A stretch of DNA of 64,000 nucleotides, from positions 3,286,001-3,350,000 of the forward strand of contig BTPP01000005.1 of NCBI GenBank assembly GCA_037102815.1. Reading direction: 5' to 3'. The position numbers and the translations under genes are program-made. The number at the start of each line of letters is the position of its first letter. Within the stretch, counting starts at the first letter, position 1. The notes beneath the pieces were generated by a model. The model did not search any database. It was given only the letters and a program-made list of their open reading frames with translations, and was not told where the DNA came from. This document shows, one piece after another, positions 33,431 through 45,438 of this stretch. The DNA is from Neurospora intermedia. Taxonomy: Eukaryota; Ascomycota; Sordariomycetes; Sordariales; Sordariaceae.

Positions 33431-36103
33431 ATGGCTTTCCACGCAAGTGGGCTGCCGGTAAGTCTTGCGCAATCCGTCTTTTAGCTACCTTGCCGTCCTC
33501 TTCCATGATAGAAGCTGACCCCTCCACGCGCCTGCCAGACCATCGCGGCGGCAACCACCGAGTTGTGGCCATCTATCGCGACAACCCTGACCGTTCCCTT
33601 CGGGTTACCGACATCTCTCAAGGCGCAACAACGGCATTTCCACAACTCTCACGGCTCGACAGCATCTTCGAACGCCTCCCACACCCTTGCTAGCCCCCCC
33701 GCGCGCGAAGCTTCCAGCTCCTCGGCGCTGCCCGCCTTCCTGAGAACGGCGCCTCTACCCCAGCCCGTTGTCTCTCAGGGTCTAGCAAATGCTTCGCCTA
33801 CAAACATCTTTTCGGAAATCTCAAGCATGTCTTCCCGTCAGCTCGCCATGGCGAACCCCCTCTTCCGGCGCTCGTTCTCGGCGCTCATGTCGAGGCCCCT
33901 GGGCACTGTCAACACCCTTCGGTCCATGAGCACCCACCAGCCCGGTCGCATCCCGTCTTTCTTCCGCTCGCCAGTACACTCTCCTCTCGGTTTCACTCTC
34001 CAGGTCCGCAACTTTGGAAACGGTGGTCTCTCGCACAACCTCCTGGCTGCTCGCGAGGCCGCTGCCAACCAGTTCCCCACCAGCGCCGGTGCTCAGTACG
34101 CTTTCTACCAGGCTCTCCTCAAGGCGAACATGCCTGCTATCATTATCGAAAGGTATCAGTCTGGACGCTTCGCCACGAACGAGCAGGTAGACCAGATCTA
34201 CCAGCAAGCCCTTGCCATGTCTACCGGTCAACCCTACACGCCTGCGAACAACACCGTCGATAACAACGGCTATCACCCCTCCGGTTTCACCGCTAGCCAG
34301 ATCCATGCCGCTGGTACTGCCGCTGCTGCTCAGCATACTGGTGGAAACATGGCCATGGTCAAGCCGATCGCTGCTGGTGCCAAGACTGGTCCTCTGCATA
34401 TCGTAGTTGACGAAAGTTTCGGAAGCTCCGCTCTCAGATGGGTCAAGTTTCTCATGTGGTTCACTCTCTTCACGTATCTCAGCATGGTTGTCATCACCAT
34501 GGTTTTCGAGGGCTTGAGCAGCATCAAACGCCCCGGTGGCAAGCTTGAGGCCAGCGAGGTCAAGCCTGAGAACCAGAAAGCTCGCTTCGCTGATGTCCAC
34601 GGCTGTGATGAGGCCAAGGAAGAGCTTCAGGAACTTATTGACTTTTTGCGCAACCCTGAAAAGTACTCGACTCTTGGCGGCAAGCTCCCCAAGGGCGTGT
34701 TGCTCGTTGGACCCCCCGGTACTGGTAAAACTCTTCTGGCTCGTGCTGTCGCTGGCGAAGCTGGCGTTCCCTTCTTCAACATGTCAGGTTCCGAGTTCGA
34801 AGAGGTCTACGTTGGCGTTGGCGCAAAGCGTGTTCGTGATCTCTTTGCCGCCGCCAAGGCCAAGGCTCCCTCAATTGTTTTCATTGACGAACTTGATGCT
34901 ATCGGTGGCCGGCGTAACTCCAGGGACGCTACTTACGTACGTCAGACTCTCAACCAGCTTCTTACCGAGTTGGACGGTTTCGAGCAAAACAGTGGCGTGA
35001 TCATCATCGGCGCCACCAACTTCCCCGAGTCCCTTGACAAGGCGCTTACCCGCCCCGGCCGTTTCGATCGCAATGTTGTTGTCTCTCTTCCCGATGTTCG
35101 CGGCCGCATGGCCATTCTCCAGCACCACGCCAAGCGCATCAAGGCTGCTGCCGATGTCAACCTGGAGGCTATTGCTTCCAGAACTTCTGGTCTTTCTGGT
35201 GCCGAGCTGGAGAACATTGTCAACCAGGCTGCTATTCACGCCAGCAAGTTGAAGGCTCAGGCTGTTACTCAAAAGGATTTCGAATGGGCAAAGGACAAGG
35301 TCATCATGGGTGCTGAGAAGCGTAGTATGGTTATCACAGCCAAGGAAAAGGAGATGACTGCCTATCATGAGGCTGGTCACGCCCTCGTCGGATATTACGC
35401 CAAGGACAGCGCAAGCTCGCTTTACAAGGTCACCATTCTTCCACGTGGCCAGACTCTTGGCCACACTGCCTACCTCCCTGAGATGGACAAGCACTCGTTT
35501 ACTGTCAGGGATTACTTGGGTATGATTGACCGTGCCATGGGCGGCAAGGTTGCTGAAGAGATTGTCTATGGTAACGAGCTTGTGACTAGCGGTGTTAGCG
35601 CTGTACGTTCTCCCCTCCCCTTGTACCACTTGATTTGACGAGTTCACTAACATGGCATTCAGGATCTTGACATGGCCACTAGAACCGCGTGGCAGATGGT
35701 TGCTCAGCTCGGCATGTCTGAGAAGCTCGGCCCCGTTGAGTACCTCCGCAAGTACAACCAGCTCAGCTCCGAGACCAGGGCGATGGTTGAGTCCGAGGTG
35801 AAGAGAGTTCTGGACGAATCGTACGAGCGTGCGCGTAACCTGCTCACCTCCAAGAGGAACGAACTCGACTACTTGGCCAAGGCGCTTGTCGAGTACGAGA
35901 CGCTGGACAAGAAGGAGGTTGAGAGGGTGATTCGGGGAGAAAAGTTGAAGGATCGCATCTCGGTGCCGCCAGGGCCCATGGCTATCCCCAAGCCCAGCGA
36001 CACCTTGGAGCCGGGCCTCCCCCTACCACCCCTACCTGGCGACGTGCCGCCCCCGGGTGACAGTGGCCCGGGACCGGCCCCGCCGCCGCCTGTGCCCGCG
36101 TGA
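33431..36103 (+). CDS. iap-1: Mitochondrial i-AAA protease (Yme1/IAP-1, FtsH family)
   Basis: ATP-dependent zinc metalloprotease of the inner membrane with its active site facing the intermembrane space. Three exons, 33431-33457, 33539-35602 and 35663-36103, give 843 residues. The N-terminal ~150 residues are rich in Ser, Arg and Ala with few acids, consistent with a mitochondrial presequence. One membrane span lies near residues 309-334 ([20 protein letters not shown]), as expected for the i-AAA rather than the two-span m-AAA type. The AAA module has Walker A GPPGTGKT near 400, Walker [12 protein letters not shown] and the second region of homology. The protease has HEAGH near 619 with the third zinc ligand in [12 protein letters not shown] just after intron 2. 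A Pro/Gly-rich tail ends the protein, longer than in yeast. The Neurospora ortholog is known as IAP-1. Confidence 0.95.
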
Positions 36104-39100
36104 GGAGCAGGGAAGGGAGTTGAGTGAGTGGGGGTGAGTGGGTGTAAGTAAAGGTGCGGAACAGGACACAATTGTTCTTATAAAATCAATCATGAACAAA
36201 CAAAAGCCTGATTTTTTTCCTCGTTGTCGGGGAGTTGGGCAAACCACAAAAAGCATGAATCTCACATCACACAACAACACCATTCTAATGGGTAGCGGGG
36301 TCAGGGTATCAAATCAGGCACTTTCTTTACGAATTGTATTTTAGGTTTTTTATATTATTCTTTTTATGTTTTTATGTTGGGTTTTTCAAAGCGCATCATT
36401 TTCTTTTTCCAAGAACTTGATGAGGACGAGGAAGAAAGAAGATTGGATGGGAGGATGGGTAAAGGTAGTTGGTGTGGATGGAGGCATTAGATGGCGTTTT
36501 TGTGTGCTGTGTTAGGAGTAGTACACTTTTACTTTTGCTGCCACTTCCTCTTGTTACCCCATTGTTGATGGTGATGGTGATGATGGTGATGGTGAGGATG
36601 ATGGCTACCGCCGCTGTTACATATTTACAGGCTTGGTCGGGTGTAGGTAAGCCGCAACAGTCTGTCCATAGCGAAGCAGAATTGATGTATCAAAATATAT
36701 GGTTCTCTTTCCTTGACATTCATGACCGCCTTTCCCTTCCCAATCGGCATGTCTCTCTCCAGTCGAGGTGATTTTAAATGCAATCGGTGTTTTCCGTATG
36801 ATGTTTCGTTTAACGTGTATCGTGGCGTGTAAACATCAATCCCCTCGAGCAAGCCACTTTGGCTGGCACTGGAACACAGAGGCTTCGGGGCTGACTTTGG
36901 ACGCTACCAACACAACTGAAAGAAGCGGAAAGTTCAGTTTATACGAAGGCCATGTAACACTTGAGGCTGAAAAGCAACTTAAGTCAATCAACACTATGTA
37001 TTCAGACTTCAGCCTCAAGTGGTGCCTGCAAGTGGTGGTCTTGCACGGCTACACGGGCGGAGCTAAACATCCGGATGTGCAGGCCGAGGCAGGTTGGCCA
37101 GGCGGTAGGAAATGTTTGATGTTCAGTTGATCTTCCTCTCTGTTGACAGATAGCTAGATGGGTCTGTTGTCGATCACTTATTCTAGTTCTTGGATGTGTA
37201 TGTACCTAGCTGGCTATCAAACTTGTGAGTTGCCAAAAATATCCCAATTGAATTCTCCGCCGTTTGTTTGTTCAAAAAGGTTCCTCAACTGACTGACAAC
37301 TGAAGTTTGCTCTCACAAGTGCGCACAGTCCCGGCGGGTGTCACGATGGCGTGCTCGGAAAAGTATCATTCATTGAGTTCAGTTGTTCGTGTAATGCTCT
37401 CGGAGGAAGCATAAAACATACACCACTGTGGAAAGTCCATGGTAAAATACGACTTGCCAAGGCAGCAAGCGATGGCTTCGGATGTTTTGTTCTGTTAAAC
37501 ATCAAGTTTCCAGATGCGACCGGAGATCGGATCTCGGCTGACCAAAACCTAGTTATATGTATGTCCACTACGTACCAGAAAAAGTAGAAGGTTGGTTGAA
37601 TGTGGATAGAAGGCAGGTATAGTAGGCAAGTAATAAGATCTAACAGATATCATATTGCAGTGACTATGGTCGGGGATGTTAGTGTGTAGTGTGCCATGGG
37701 GCGGTAATGAGGGTGGCTCCGGTTTCGATCAATTCTGTTACCGGCGCTTCGTTTCAGAGTTTCATCCGGAATAGGTACCTAACTCTTCTCTACATAGTAG
37801 GTGCTGGTTCGACGTTGTCTGTCTAGGTAGTGTTCGGAGTTACAATTGGAGTAGAGAAAAAAAAAAAGGGTCACCGGCTACCACGGCCGGCCGATTGTCT
37901 AACCCAATGAACTTTATAGGTTGAAGCAGTTCATCTCGATGTCTCCTCGCTTTGATGTTGTGCTATCGACGGACGTGGTTGGGGCGTCACAGTATCAAAT
38001 CATTTTTGATGCCCCGGGGGAGCTTTGTCCCTTGCAGTCAGGGTGTGCATGGTGCGGCGCGCTAAAAGACAGTACACTACTCGTACATACCTCTAGAGGT
38101 ACACACCTGCAGCGCTGTGCTGCACGGGCCCACTGTCTTGGATGTTAACCCCCGAAATGCAGGCACAAGACACTGTAGGTACTGTGCCTTTGCTGTGCTT
38201 TTTGGTGAGACACCTCAGTTTGGCCAAACCCCGTGTCAAGACGGGATGAATGGGCGGGAAGGGAAAAAGCGGGGTCTTTGGCTTTCTTTTTGTAAATACA
38301 CTACGTCCACGGCATGCAGGTGTGCATCGATCATTTCAGTTCGAGGTCCCCCATTTCATTCCATGTCGGGCATTCGTTGTTGACACTGGACTTTCTTTCC
38401 TCTCAGTGGGTGTCGTCGTGGTCCATCAGGTGCTACACCACTACTGACCTCGTCTTCCCTTGCTGGCCTCCCCTGGGTGGAATATTCCAGTTCCTACAGT
38501 ACCTGTCCATACGGAGGGGAGTGGATTGATTCCCCCCTTCCCGTCCTCGCTTCTTCCGTTCTTCCTTTCGTTCTTTTTCCGCCCTCCCCCCCGCAAGGCT
38601 ACCCTGCCCCTGTCGACCCTTGGCTGGATTTCCATGATCGCTTCCCTGTGCCATGCTTTCAACTGGATGCCCGTTGATGCCCCGTGGATGCTGCTGCCCT
38701 GCTGGTGCCCTGGTGCTGGTGCTGATGCAACCCCCGAGTTCCCAACACTGAGAGACACCTGGTTAGAGGTACCTACCACCCCTTGCTTGGCCTTTGCCAA
38801 AGACGCGCTAACCCCTATCTTGGAGACGTGGGTGTTGTTTTGCTACCCGACCCGGCTGACCCTCTTTCTCTAGCTGTACTAACAAAGGGAAATTTTGGAG
38901 CTCCGGTCAAGTTTACATCCCAGGACTCCAGGGTGTTGTTGGCGTGGTCTTAAACAGTCTGAAGCTACACCATAACGCCCATCTCCCCCGAGATCCGAGA
39001 CTCGGAACTAAGAGAGAGACACGGGCAACGGCTTCACCAAAGAGAACTAACTGCCTGCCTCGAGTACCTCTCTCGCCCATCTCCTCGCCTGCTCCAGCTT

Positions 39101-39522
39101 TCTCATCGTATCAACAACAACAAACCCAACAACAAAGTCAACAAGGAACGCATGGTGTAGCCAAGAGGCCGCTCGCTTCCTTTCCCTTTCACCGCCGCGC
39201 CACACTGGAATTGATCCTTCTCGAACTGTCACCGCCCGCCCTAAAAGCCCCGACTAGAGGCCGATCAGTTATGCCATGAGATTTCGCTTCGATCCCACCT
39301 AGCACCACCAGCCTGTTTCGCCCCGGTCCAACCCGTCGACCGACCCGTCGATTTTCCATCCTGCTTCCAAAAGACATAGGAGTTTCCCCCGTCATCGACC
39401 CCGACTCCCTGTCCCAGTTCCGCAGCGGGAACCTCTGTCAACAATATCATTACTCGCGCCGTCCCGAACCGCTTCTCCAACAAATACGAACGCGAACGAA
39501 CCATAATATATAAAACGTCCCG
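36104..39522. other. 3.4-kb intergenic region
   Basis: This is an unusually long spacer between two plus-strand genes. It has a GATGGT-type microsatellite at about 36566-36602, a perfect 14-bp palindrome TACCTCTAGAGGTA near 38088, and CT-rich and CAA-rich tracts in the last 500 bases that look like a long 5' leader. Short frames (for example 38460-38873) show no domain, and their composition is not convincingly coding. I call no gene here. Confidence 0.5.
36566..36602. repeat. GATGGT-type microsatellite
   Basis: Imperfect tandem copies of a GATGGT/GATGAT unit lie about 460 bp downstream of the i-AAA protease stop codon. Confidence 0.7.
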
Positions 39523-42500
39523 ATGGATCGCCCGCGCGGTCTGCCTGATAATCCAGGCCTGGTTCGGCGAATGCCACCTGTTGGTCCCCATGGGAACCAT
39601 CCGCCGCACCCGCCCCATCGCGATGCATCGAATTCGTCCCTGTCGGCCTCGCCGCCGCTATCTTCCAACCAAGTCATCGCCCTTGTGCGCGAGTCCATGC
39701 GAGTTGCCCATGAAAACGAAGCAAAGGCAACAGAGGGTATCAGCACCCTCAAACCAGGACTCACCATCGACTTGAGCAGAAAGAGGATACAGAAGCTACC
39801 AGATGAGGTGGTTGATATTATCAAGGATGAGTTGGAGAGGTACTATGACATCTCTCAGTTACCTGTTGGCTGGCCCATGAGCTAATCTGTTCCTCTGCGA
39901 CTCAACAGGCTTGCGTTGTCACACAACTACATCCAGACCTTCCCTGCCCGATTCTCCGAGTGTACGTCGCTTCGTTACCTCAATGTCAGGTCGAATAGGA
40001 TAAAGGAGTTTCCGCTCGCGGTAAGGCTATATTCATGATTTCCCACACAAGGTCTGACGCTGACCGTGATTCTACACAGCTCTGCGACCTCAAATCACTA
40101 GAGATTCTAGATCTAGGTCGAAATATGCTTCGTGTCCTTCCACCAGATATTGTGAAACTATCATCACTCAAGGTCTTCTCGATACAGAAAAATGAGGTCT
40201 CCGAGCTACCGCTTTGTCTGGCCGATATGCCATCGCTCTCCGTCATCAAACTCGAAGGCAATCCCCTGGTCTTCCCGCCACCACAAGTGTTCCAGGTGCC
40301 GCCGCCAAGCGTGCAGAACGAGGGTATCTTGAAAGAAAGTGAATTGACCGAAATCACGGTTACGGCACACGTCAAGAAGTACCTCAAGGCAACAGCCAAT
40401 AGCATATTGGAAAGGGAACAGGCCGAATCGCCCAACGACGAAACCGACGGAATCGAGACACCGCGACCGACCATCAAGCGCGTGTTTAGTGGACGATTTC
40501 CCATCAAGGTCAACGGCACAGATGTTCCAGATCTTAGGTCACCGAACTTGATCCGTCCTCCGCCTATCCCGAGCCGATCGCATTATCGAGGTCTTTCCCA
40601 GCAGAGTTCAGCCCAACGAAGACCTGGTGTCATGCCACTCACCATCGGTAACCCCAACGAGCGAATACGCAGCAACTCGGAAACAACTGGCGCCCATCAT
40701 TCGAGCCGCGAGCGATCCGAGAGCAGGTCCCGCCGTATGGGTATTGTCTCTAGAAAGGGCTCTGAATTGGGTACTCTTGACGAGTTGGAAGCCAAGGATC
40801 GATTCAGCATTCATTATCGTGGCCTCAGTCATGGGTCGGCCATGCAGCCTGGTAACGGCAGTGTGCCTGGTCAGAGCACAGCACCATCAAGCCCAGCTGA
40901 CTCGATATCCTTGCAACGCCCCATCTATGTCCGACGACTCTCGATCTTACCCGAAAGGAGGCGTGAATCCAAGTTTATTGATCCGGTACTGGAGGCTGCT
41001 AAAGGCATCCTCTACTCCATTTTTCAGATTCACCCCATGATCCAGATGTTGATGGGCCTTGCAAATGACGGCAGCAGTAAGCGTTCGAGCCTGGAGATTG
41101 TCTTTTACAATACCAATGCTCATGTGGAGCAATTGGAATTGGAAATTCAAAAGCACGACCAAGCAGGAGACGGCGGAGGACCGAGAGAGAACGAGAACGT
41201 GCAAAGGGCATGCATTACGCTGGTGCAAGCATACAGCCATGTGTGCTCCCTGCTGGCCAACAACGTTGATCTGTTTCTCGATAACGGTGACCCCAGGTAC
41301 ATTCGCACTCTGTTGACGCAGCTTTATAATAGCATTATGGAGCTGCGTGTTACATGCTCTCAGCCATCGCCCGGAATGCCTTCGCGCAATGTCCCGCCCG
41401 TCCCGCCCGTTCCCCATCGGCTAGAACTCGAGACCATTCGACCGCACTCGCGAGACAACTCGGTTACTCCCACGATCGACCGTCCACCTCAGACCGCGAG
41501 ACTACGCAACCCCGGACCAATGCATCCTCACGCCAATCTCCGTGTCGCGACGGATGTACCACTAATGCCGTACAACAACGGCATGCACCGACAGGTTATG
41601 AGCGCTGTTACGCCTCGGTCTGGGGATCCTTTCCCCATGAGTGCGGGTGGTATGCGGATACCCAGTGACGAGGAGGATCGAATCTTCGAGAGGATATTCC
41701 TGGCTTTGATGAAGTCTGCCGATCTTGCCCTCAAGGTTTTGCCGAATCTTAGTGCGCAGTTCAGCGTAGCTTTGCGAAATGCCACGACGCAACGAGCGTC
41801 CGACCATGTAGTGCACTGTTGGAAAGCACTCATTGTGAAGTGCAACGACTCGATCCGTCACACCGAGATATTGAGGGAGAGGCTATCGACTATCAAGTTG
41901 AAAGAGCCGGGGATCCGTGGACAGCCGGGGTTCTGGAGGATGTGCAACGACTACATCGACGCCTGGTATGTCTTGGGTAAGAAAACTATGCAGTTTCAAA
42001 CCGATATCCAGTTGCCAGTCGATGCCAAATCCAGGATGCGGCCCATCCAGAAGGCGATGAAGGATGCATGGGAGCTCATGGTCCACTCCCCGTGGTCTCA
42101 CTTCTTGAAGCCGCAGCCTAGTAGCGGCGGGCATGGAAGGGGCAGAATGAGAGGGAGAATGCCAGGTCCGGGTATGGAAGGAGTTGAGGATACATCAAGC
42201 CCTTACAGTACGCATGGCACCAATACACCGGTATTGATGCCTATGACGCCGCAGAGCGCGGCCCTTGGTCCAGCCGTACAGGCCACGGTACCATCGACAC
42301 CCAAGAATAGTTCGTTTTCAGCCGCGTTCAACGGGGGACTGTTCGAGAGGGCTGAGACGCTCATTCAAATGGGAGGCCCGGGTATGGGCAGCCGAAGTGG
42401 AACCATGCAATCGTCGTCAGCAGCAAGTCTGAACTCGATTGGCACAACGCTCTCCGGGGAAAGTACTATGACTCCGAACTCGGCACTAAGTCCGGGTCCG

Positions 42501-42554
42501 GGTTCACTAACGCCGCTTCCCTTTCGAATGAACAGTGGGAAAGTGGGCCTCTAG
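39523..42554 (+). CDS. SOG2-like leucine-rich-repeat protein (RAM/morphogenesis network)
   Basis: Fungal LRR protein with a SOG2-type region. Yeast Sog2 is part of the RAM network that controls the NDR kinase Cbk1 (COT-1 in Neurospora), polarity and cell separation. Three exons, 39523-39839, 39909-40020 and 40080-42554, give 967 residues. After a Pro/His-rich N-terminus come LRR units: LTIDLSRKRIQKLPDEVV, LALSHNYIQTFPARF, LRYLNVRSNRIKEFPLAL, LEILDLGRNMLRVLPPDI, LKVFSIQKNEVSELPLCL and LSVIKLEGNPLVFPPPQV. The two introns fall within the LRR array. After a Ser/Arg-rich region comes the helical conserved part, from about residue 470 (VLEAAKGILYSIFQIHPMI) to 830. A Gly/Ser/Pro-rich tail ends the protein. 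The RAM role is inferred from family resemblance. Confidence 0.82.
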
Positions 42555-43665
42555 GCAAGGGCCCGTGTATTCATCAGAAAAAAGCACGTACACATTGCAC
42601 CAGGATTTTTCATACAGTTATCAAAAGAGCTCCCCCAGGCTGCGGGTTCAGCGGTTGGTCGGATGCGATATTTCTCTCACACATGAGGCTACAATGTTGT
42701 CTTGGTACAGAAATAGGTGGTCAGAGTCTAAGTCTTTGAAAAGACAAGCCGTTCCTTTTTTCTTGGTCTCATTTCCTATACTATGTCTATCTACACACAG
42801 CATCTAGGCGTTCTTATTTCCTAAACAAGATTGGAGGCAGGGAGCATTGATGGGCAGGCCGGTTGAGACGGACGGGACTAGAAGCGAGCAAATACAGGTT
42901 GCATGACAAAGGGAGGCAGGCGCAGCGGCGAGTAAAGGTGAACACAAGACTGGCATTTGCAAGAGAGAGGAAAAGTTTTTAAGTATAGCACAAACCTGTA
43001 ATGTGTACAATCAATTTCAAGTCCACTCCGACTCTTGAAGTCTTCATGACTTGTGCAGAGAGAATCATCAACCGGGTTAAGGTGAGTTGCCTGGCTGTAG
43101 TCTGCTGGCCTGGTCACAAAAAAAGGGGTGTCAACAAACAGACCTAGTCTCAATGCATTCAGTTACTATGTACATGGACACAGTCCCAACTGCAAAGCCA
43201 AAAGAACCAACGAATGACGTGCATTAATCTCGAACAACCAGTTCAAACCAGGCCATCCCCGGCAACGGTACGCTTGAGTTCCCGGAAGCTACCCCGCGTT
43301 ACATTTGTGCTTTGCCTCTTTTTGTGTCTTGCTCAGTTTGTTGCCAGTCGTATAAATGGCCGTCTCCACCTTTCTGCATTCAATATTTGAGACTATGCTA
43401 CCGCACAACATACTTACATATACATATCACGCTGGACGGCGGCAGATGTCAAACTTGCACTTACTTGGTTCTGCTTCTACTTAGCGTCTGGTCAATTAAG
43501 TGACTGGCTTGATCGATGCTGAAAGAGGGCTTTCTTCATTTTGTCTCTTTTCCACGCTCAATCTGAATTCGCCTGCCCGGTCCATCTACATGGGATCGCT
43601 ATCACTTACACCCACTTCCCATCACAATCACTGATGAGTGACAACCAACGGAAAACAATCACAAG
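42555..43665. other. 1.1-kb intergenic region
   Basis: The spacer lies between the SOG2-like and CNL1-like genes, both on the plus strand. It holds a 3' UTR and a promoter with an upstream ORF that overlaps the CNL1 start. No other gene or RNA is seen. Confidence 0.45.
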
Positions 43666-43732
43666 ATGTCTCGACCATCTCGTCCCAACTTTCTCCTACC
43701 AGCCCGGTCCGCTCCGGCCCCGGCATCAGTAA
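43634..43732 (+). promoter_or_regulatory. Upstream ORF overlapping the CNL1-like start codon
   Basis: An ATG at 43634 opens a 32-codon frame that ends with TAA at 43730-43732. It runs past the main ATG at 43666 in another frame. Ribosomes starting here could not reinitiate at the main start by simple scanning, so translation should depend on leaky scanning or a transcript start between 43634 and 43666. Confidence 0.45.
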
Positions 43733-45114
43733 CCAACACCAATGTCACCGCGGCCATGGTATCCGCCCCCGGCGACATTGACATTGGCATTGACAGTTCT
43801 GATTACCACCATAACACGGAACACAGACCGGGTCCGGGTCCAGGTCCGGGATCAGTAACAGCAGCACCATCAACAAGCGGTTCAACCACAACCACGACAA
43901 CAGCCGGACGCGCCTCTTCAGCCTTCTCCCTCCCCTTTTTCGCCGGCTCCTCTTCTTCAAAGCGATCAACTGCTCCAAGTGTCTCCTCGGTCTCAACAGC
44001 GCCGCAACCACTTATTCCAGTCCCGAATGTTCAAGCCCACGCTTATACCGGGCAATCAGTACCGGTAGCCTCCTCGACTTCAGGGACTTCTTTACGAACT
44101 ACAACCACGGGATCATCTACTTCAGGCACTTCAACCACTACCACCACCACTACCGCCGCCAGAAAACCAGCACCTACTTTCCCTCCCCCTTATCCTTCTC
44201 ACCCCCATCCCCATTCCTCCCGAACTTCTTCTCAAACCCACGCTAGCCCTCCATCCATTCCCCCAACCCCTCGCACCCCTACTGTTTCAAGCACAACCAC
44301 CCTCCCAACAGCCCAAGCCCGCACCGCAGTCCTCGCATCCATCTCCAACCTCCTAGACCGCGAACTCACGGGCCGCGCTGCCTTGCTGCACCAGAACCAC
44401 AACGCCATCTTGAAACAGGAACGCGAGATGAGCAAAGCCGTGGAGAGCTTTAGGAAGGAAAATGATAAGTTGGAGAAAGTAGCGCGGGAAGGAACGAAAC
44501 GGCTCAAAGAGGTGGGGGACGTGCAGAATTGGGCGGAGGTTTTGGAGCGGGGGTTCTTGCGGATTGAGGAGACGATTAAGAGGGTGAATGGGGGGTATGA
44601 AAGTGGGAGTGAGTGGTCGGGGAGTTATTCTGGGAGTTATGAGGGGAGCTGGAGTGGGTCTGAGAGGGGGGATGGGGACGGGGGGAATGATAGGGATGGG
44701 GAGGGGGAGAGGGACGGGGATGGGGATAATAAGGATAAAGAGAATGGACCAGAAGAAGGGGATAGTAAAGATGAGAGGGTTGGGGATGGTGGTGAGAGGA
44801 AATTAGAGAATGATGAGGGAGGTGAGGGGGAGAATGGGATGGTGGGGGGTGAAAGTGAGAGTTGTGATGAAGCAAGGGCTGACGTTTACAGCAATAAGAG
44901 GGAAGGAGAGGACATAAAGGAAGACGATGAAGGGGATGTCGTCATGGTCACTGAAGATGATGTCCATGAGAGACACACGAAACTTGACAAGGGGAAAGGG
45001 AAGGCGGTCGATGACACGATATCTTACCCCTCGATGGTCCCTCTAACCCGATCACCGGAACTCAATGGCTCCGGAGGCACACAGTTTCTGAGTTTGACAC
45101 CTGCGGCCGTATGA
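43666..45114 (+). CDS. BLOC-1 complex subunit CNL1-like protein
   Basis: Probable fungal subunit of BLOC-1, involved in endosomal sorting. It is a single exon of 482 residues. The recognisable part is a central helical and coiled segment at about residues 216-310 with LDRELTGRAALLHQNHNAIL, KQEREMSKAVESFRKENDKL and the strongly conserved-looking VGDVQNWAEVLERGFLRIEE, which matches the CNL1 family pattern. Both flanks are low complexity: the N-terminal ~215 residues are Ser/Thr/Pro-rich, and the C-terminal ~150 are Gly/Ser/Asp/Glu-rich, encoded by purine-rich DNA at 44600-44880. Yeast Cnl1 is only about 120 residues, so this protein is far longer. Identification of the exact BLOC-1 subunit is less certain than the membership. 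The gene converges on TSC13. Confidence 0.62.
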   Translation: MSRPSRPNFLLPARSAPAPASVTNTNVTAAMVSAPGDIDIGIDSSDYHHNTEHRPGPGPGPGSVTAAPSTSGSTTTTTTAGRASSAFSLPFFAGSSSSKRSTAPSVSSVSTAPQPLIPVPNVQAHAYTGQSVPVASSTSGTSLRTTTTGSSTSGTSTTTTTTTAARKPAPTFPPPYPSHPHPHSSRTSSQTHASPPSIPPTPRTPTVSSTTTLPTAQARTAVLASISNLLDRELTGRAALLHQNHNAILKQEREMSKAVESFRKENDKLEKVAREGTKRLKEVGDVQNWAEVLERGFLRIEETIKRVNGGYESGSEWSGSYSGSYEGSWSGSERGDGDGGNDRDGEGERDGDGDNKDKENGPEEGDSKDERVGDGGERKLENDEGGEGENGMVGGESESCDEARADVYSNKREGEDIKEDDEGDVVMVTEDDVHERHTKLDKGKGKAVDDTISYPSMVPLTRSPELNGSGGTQFLSLTPAAV

Positions 45115-45438
45115 GTTCCCTTTTATTTGAAGGGCGTTTAACGATGTTACGAAGTTATGACCTGGAAGATGCCCAAAGAAACCAGGATAATGTCATTTGA
45201 GTACAGCGACTCGTTCATCTCGTTACACATTTCTATCACCAATTTTTAACCTAACACCCTATAACACACGAGTTTGGATAGCAGTGACTTCTCATAGAAT
45301 GATCACTGTCACCGTTCTCGATTGTCGTACACCGAGTGTACAAGAATGTTTACATCAAACCACCCGCCCAAAGCTGGAAAAACCATGGCGACGTACCCCG
45401 GGCATACACCCAAGCCAACCCCTCTCTACAAGACTAGC
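45115..45438. other. 324-bp convergent intergenic spacer
   Basis: This is the space between the stop codons of the CNL1-like gene (+) and TSC13 (-). It contains the two 3' UTRs and no other feature that I can see. Confidence 0.5.

Noticed and set aside
38460-38873. 137-codon frame in the 3.4-kb spacer
   Set aside because: Trp/Pro/Leu-rich product without a domain and with overlapping open frames on both strands, so there is no coding signal strong enough to call.
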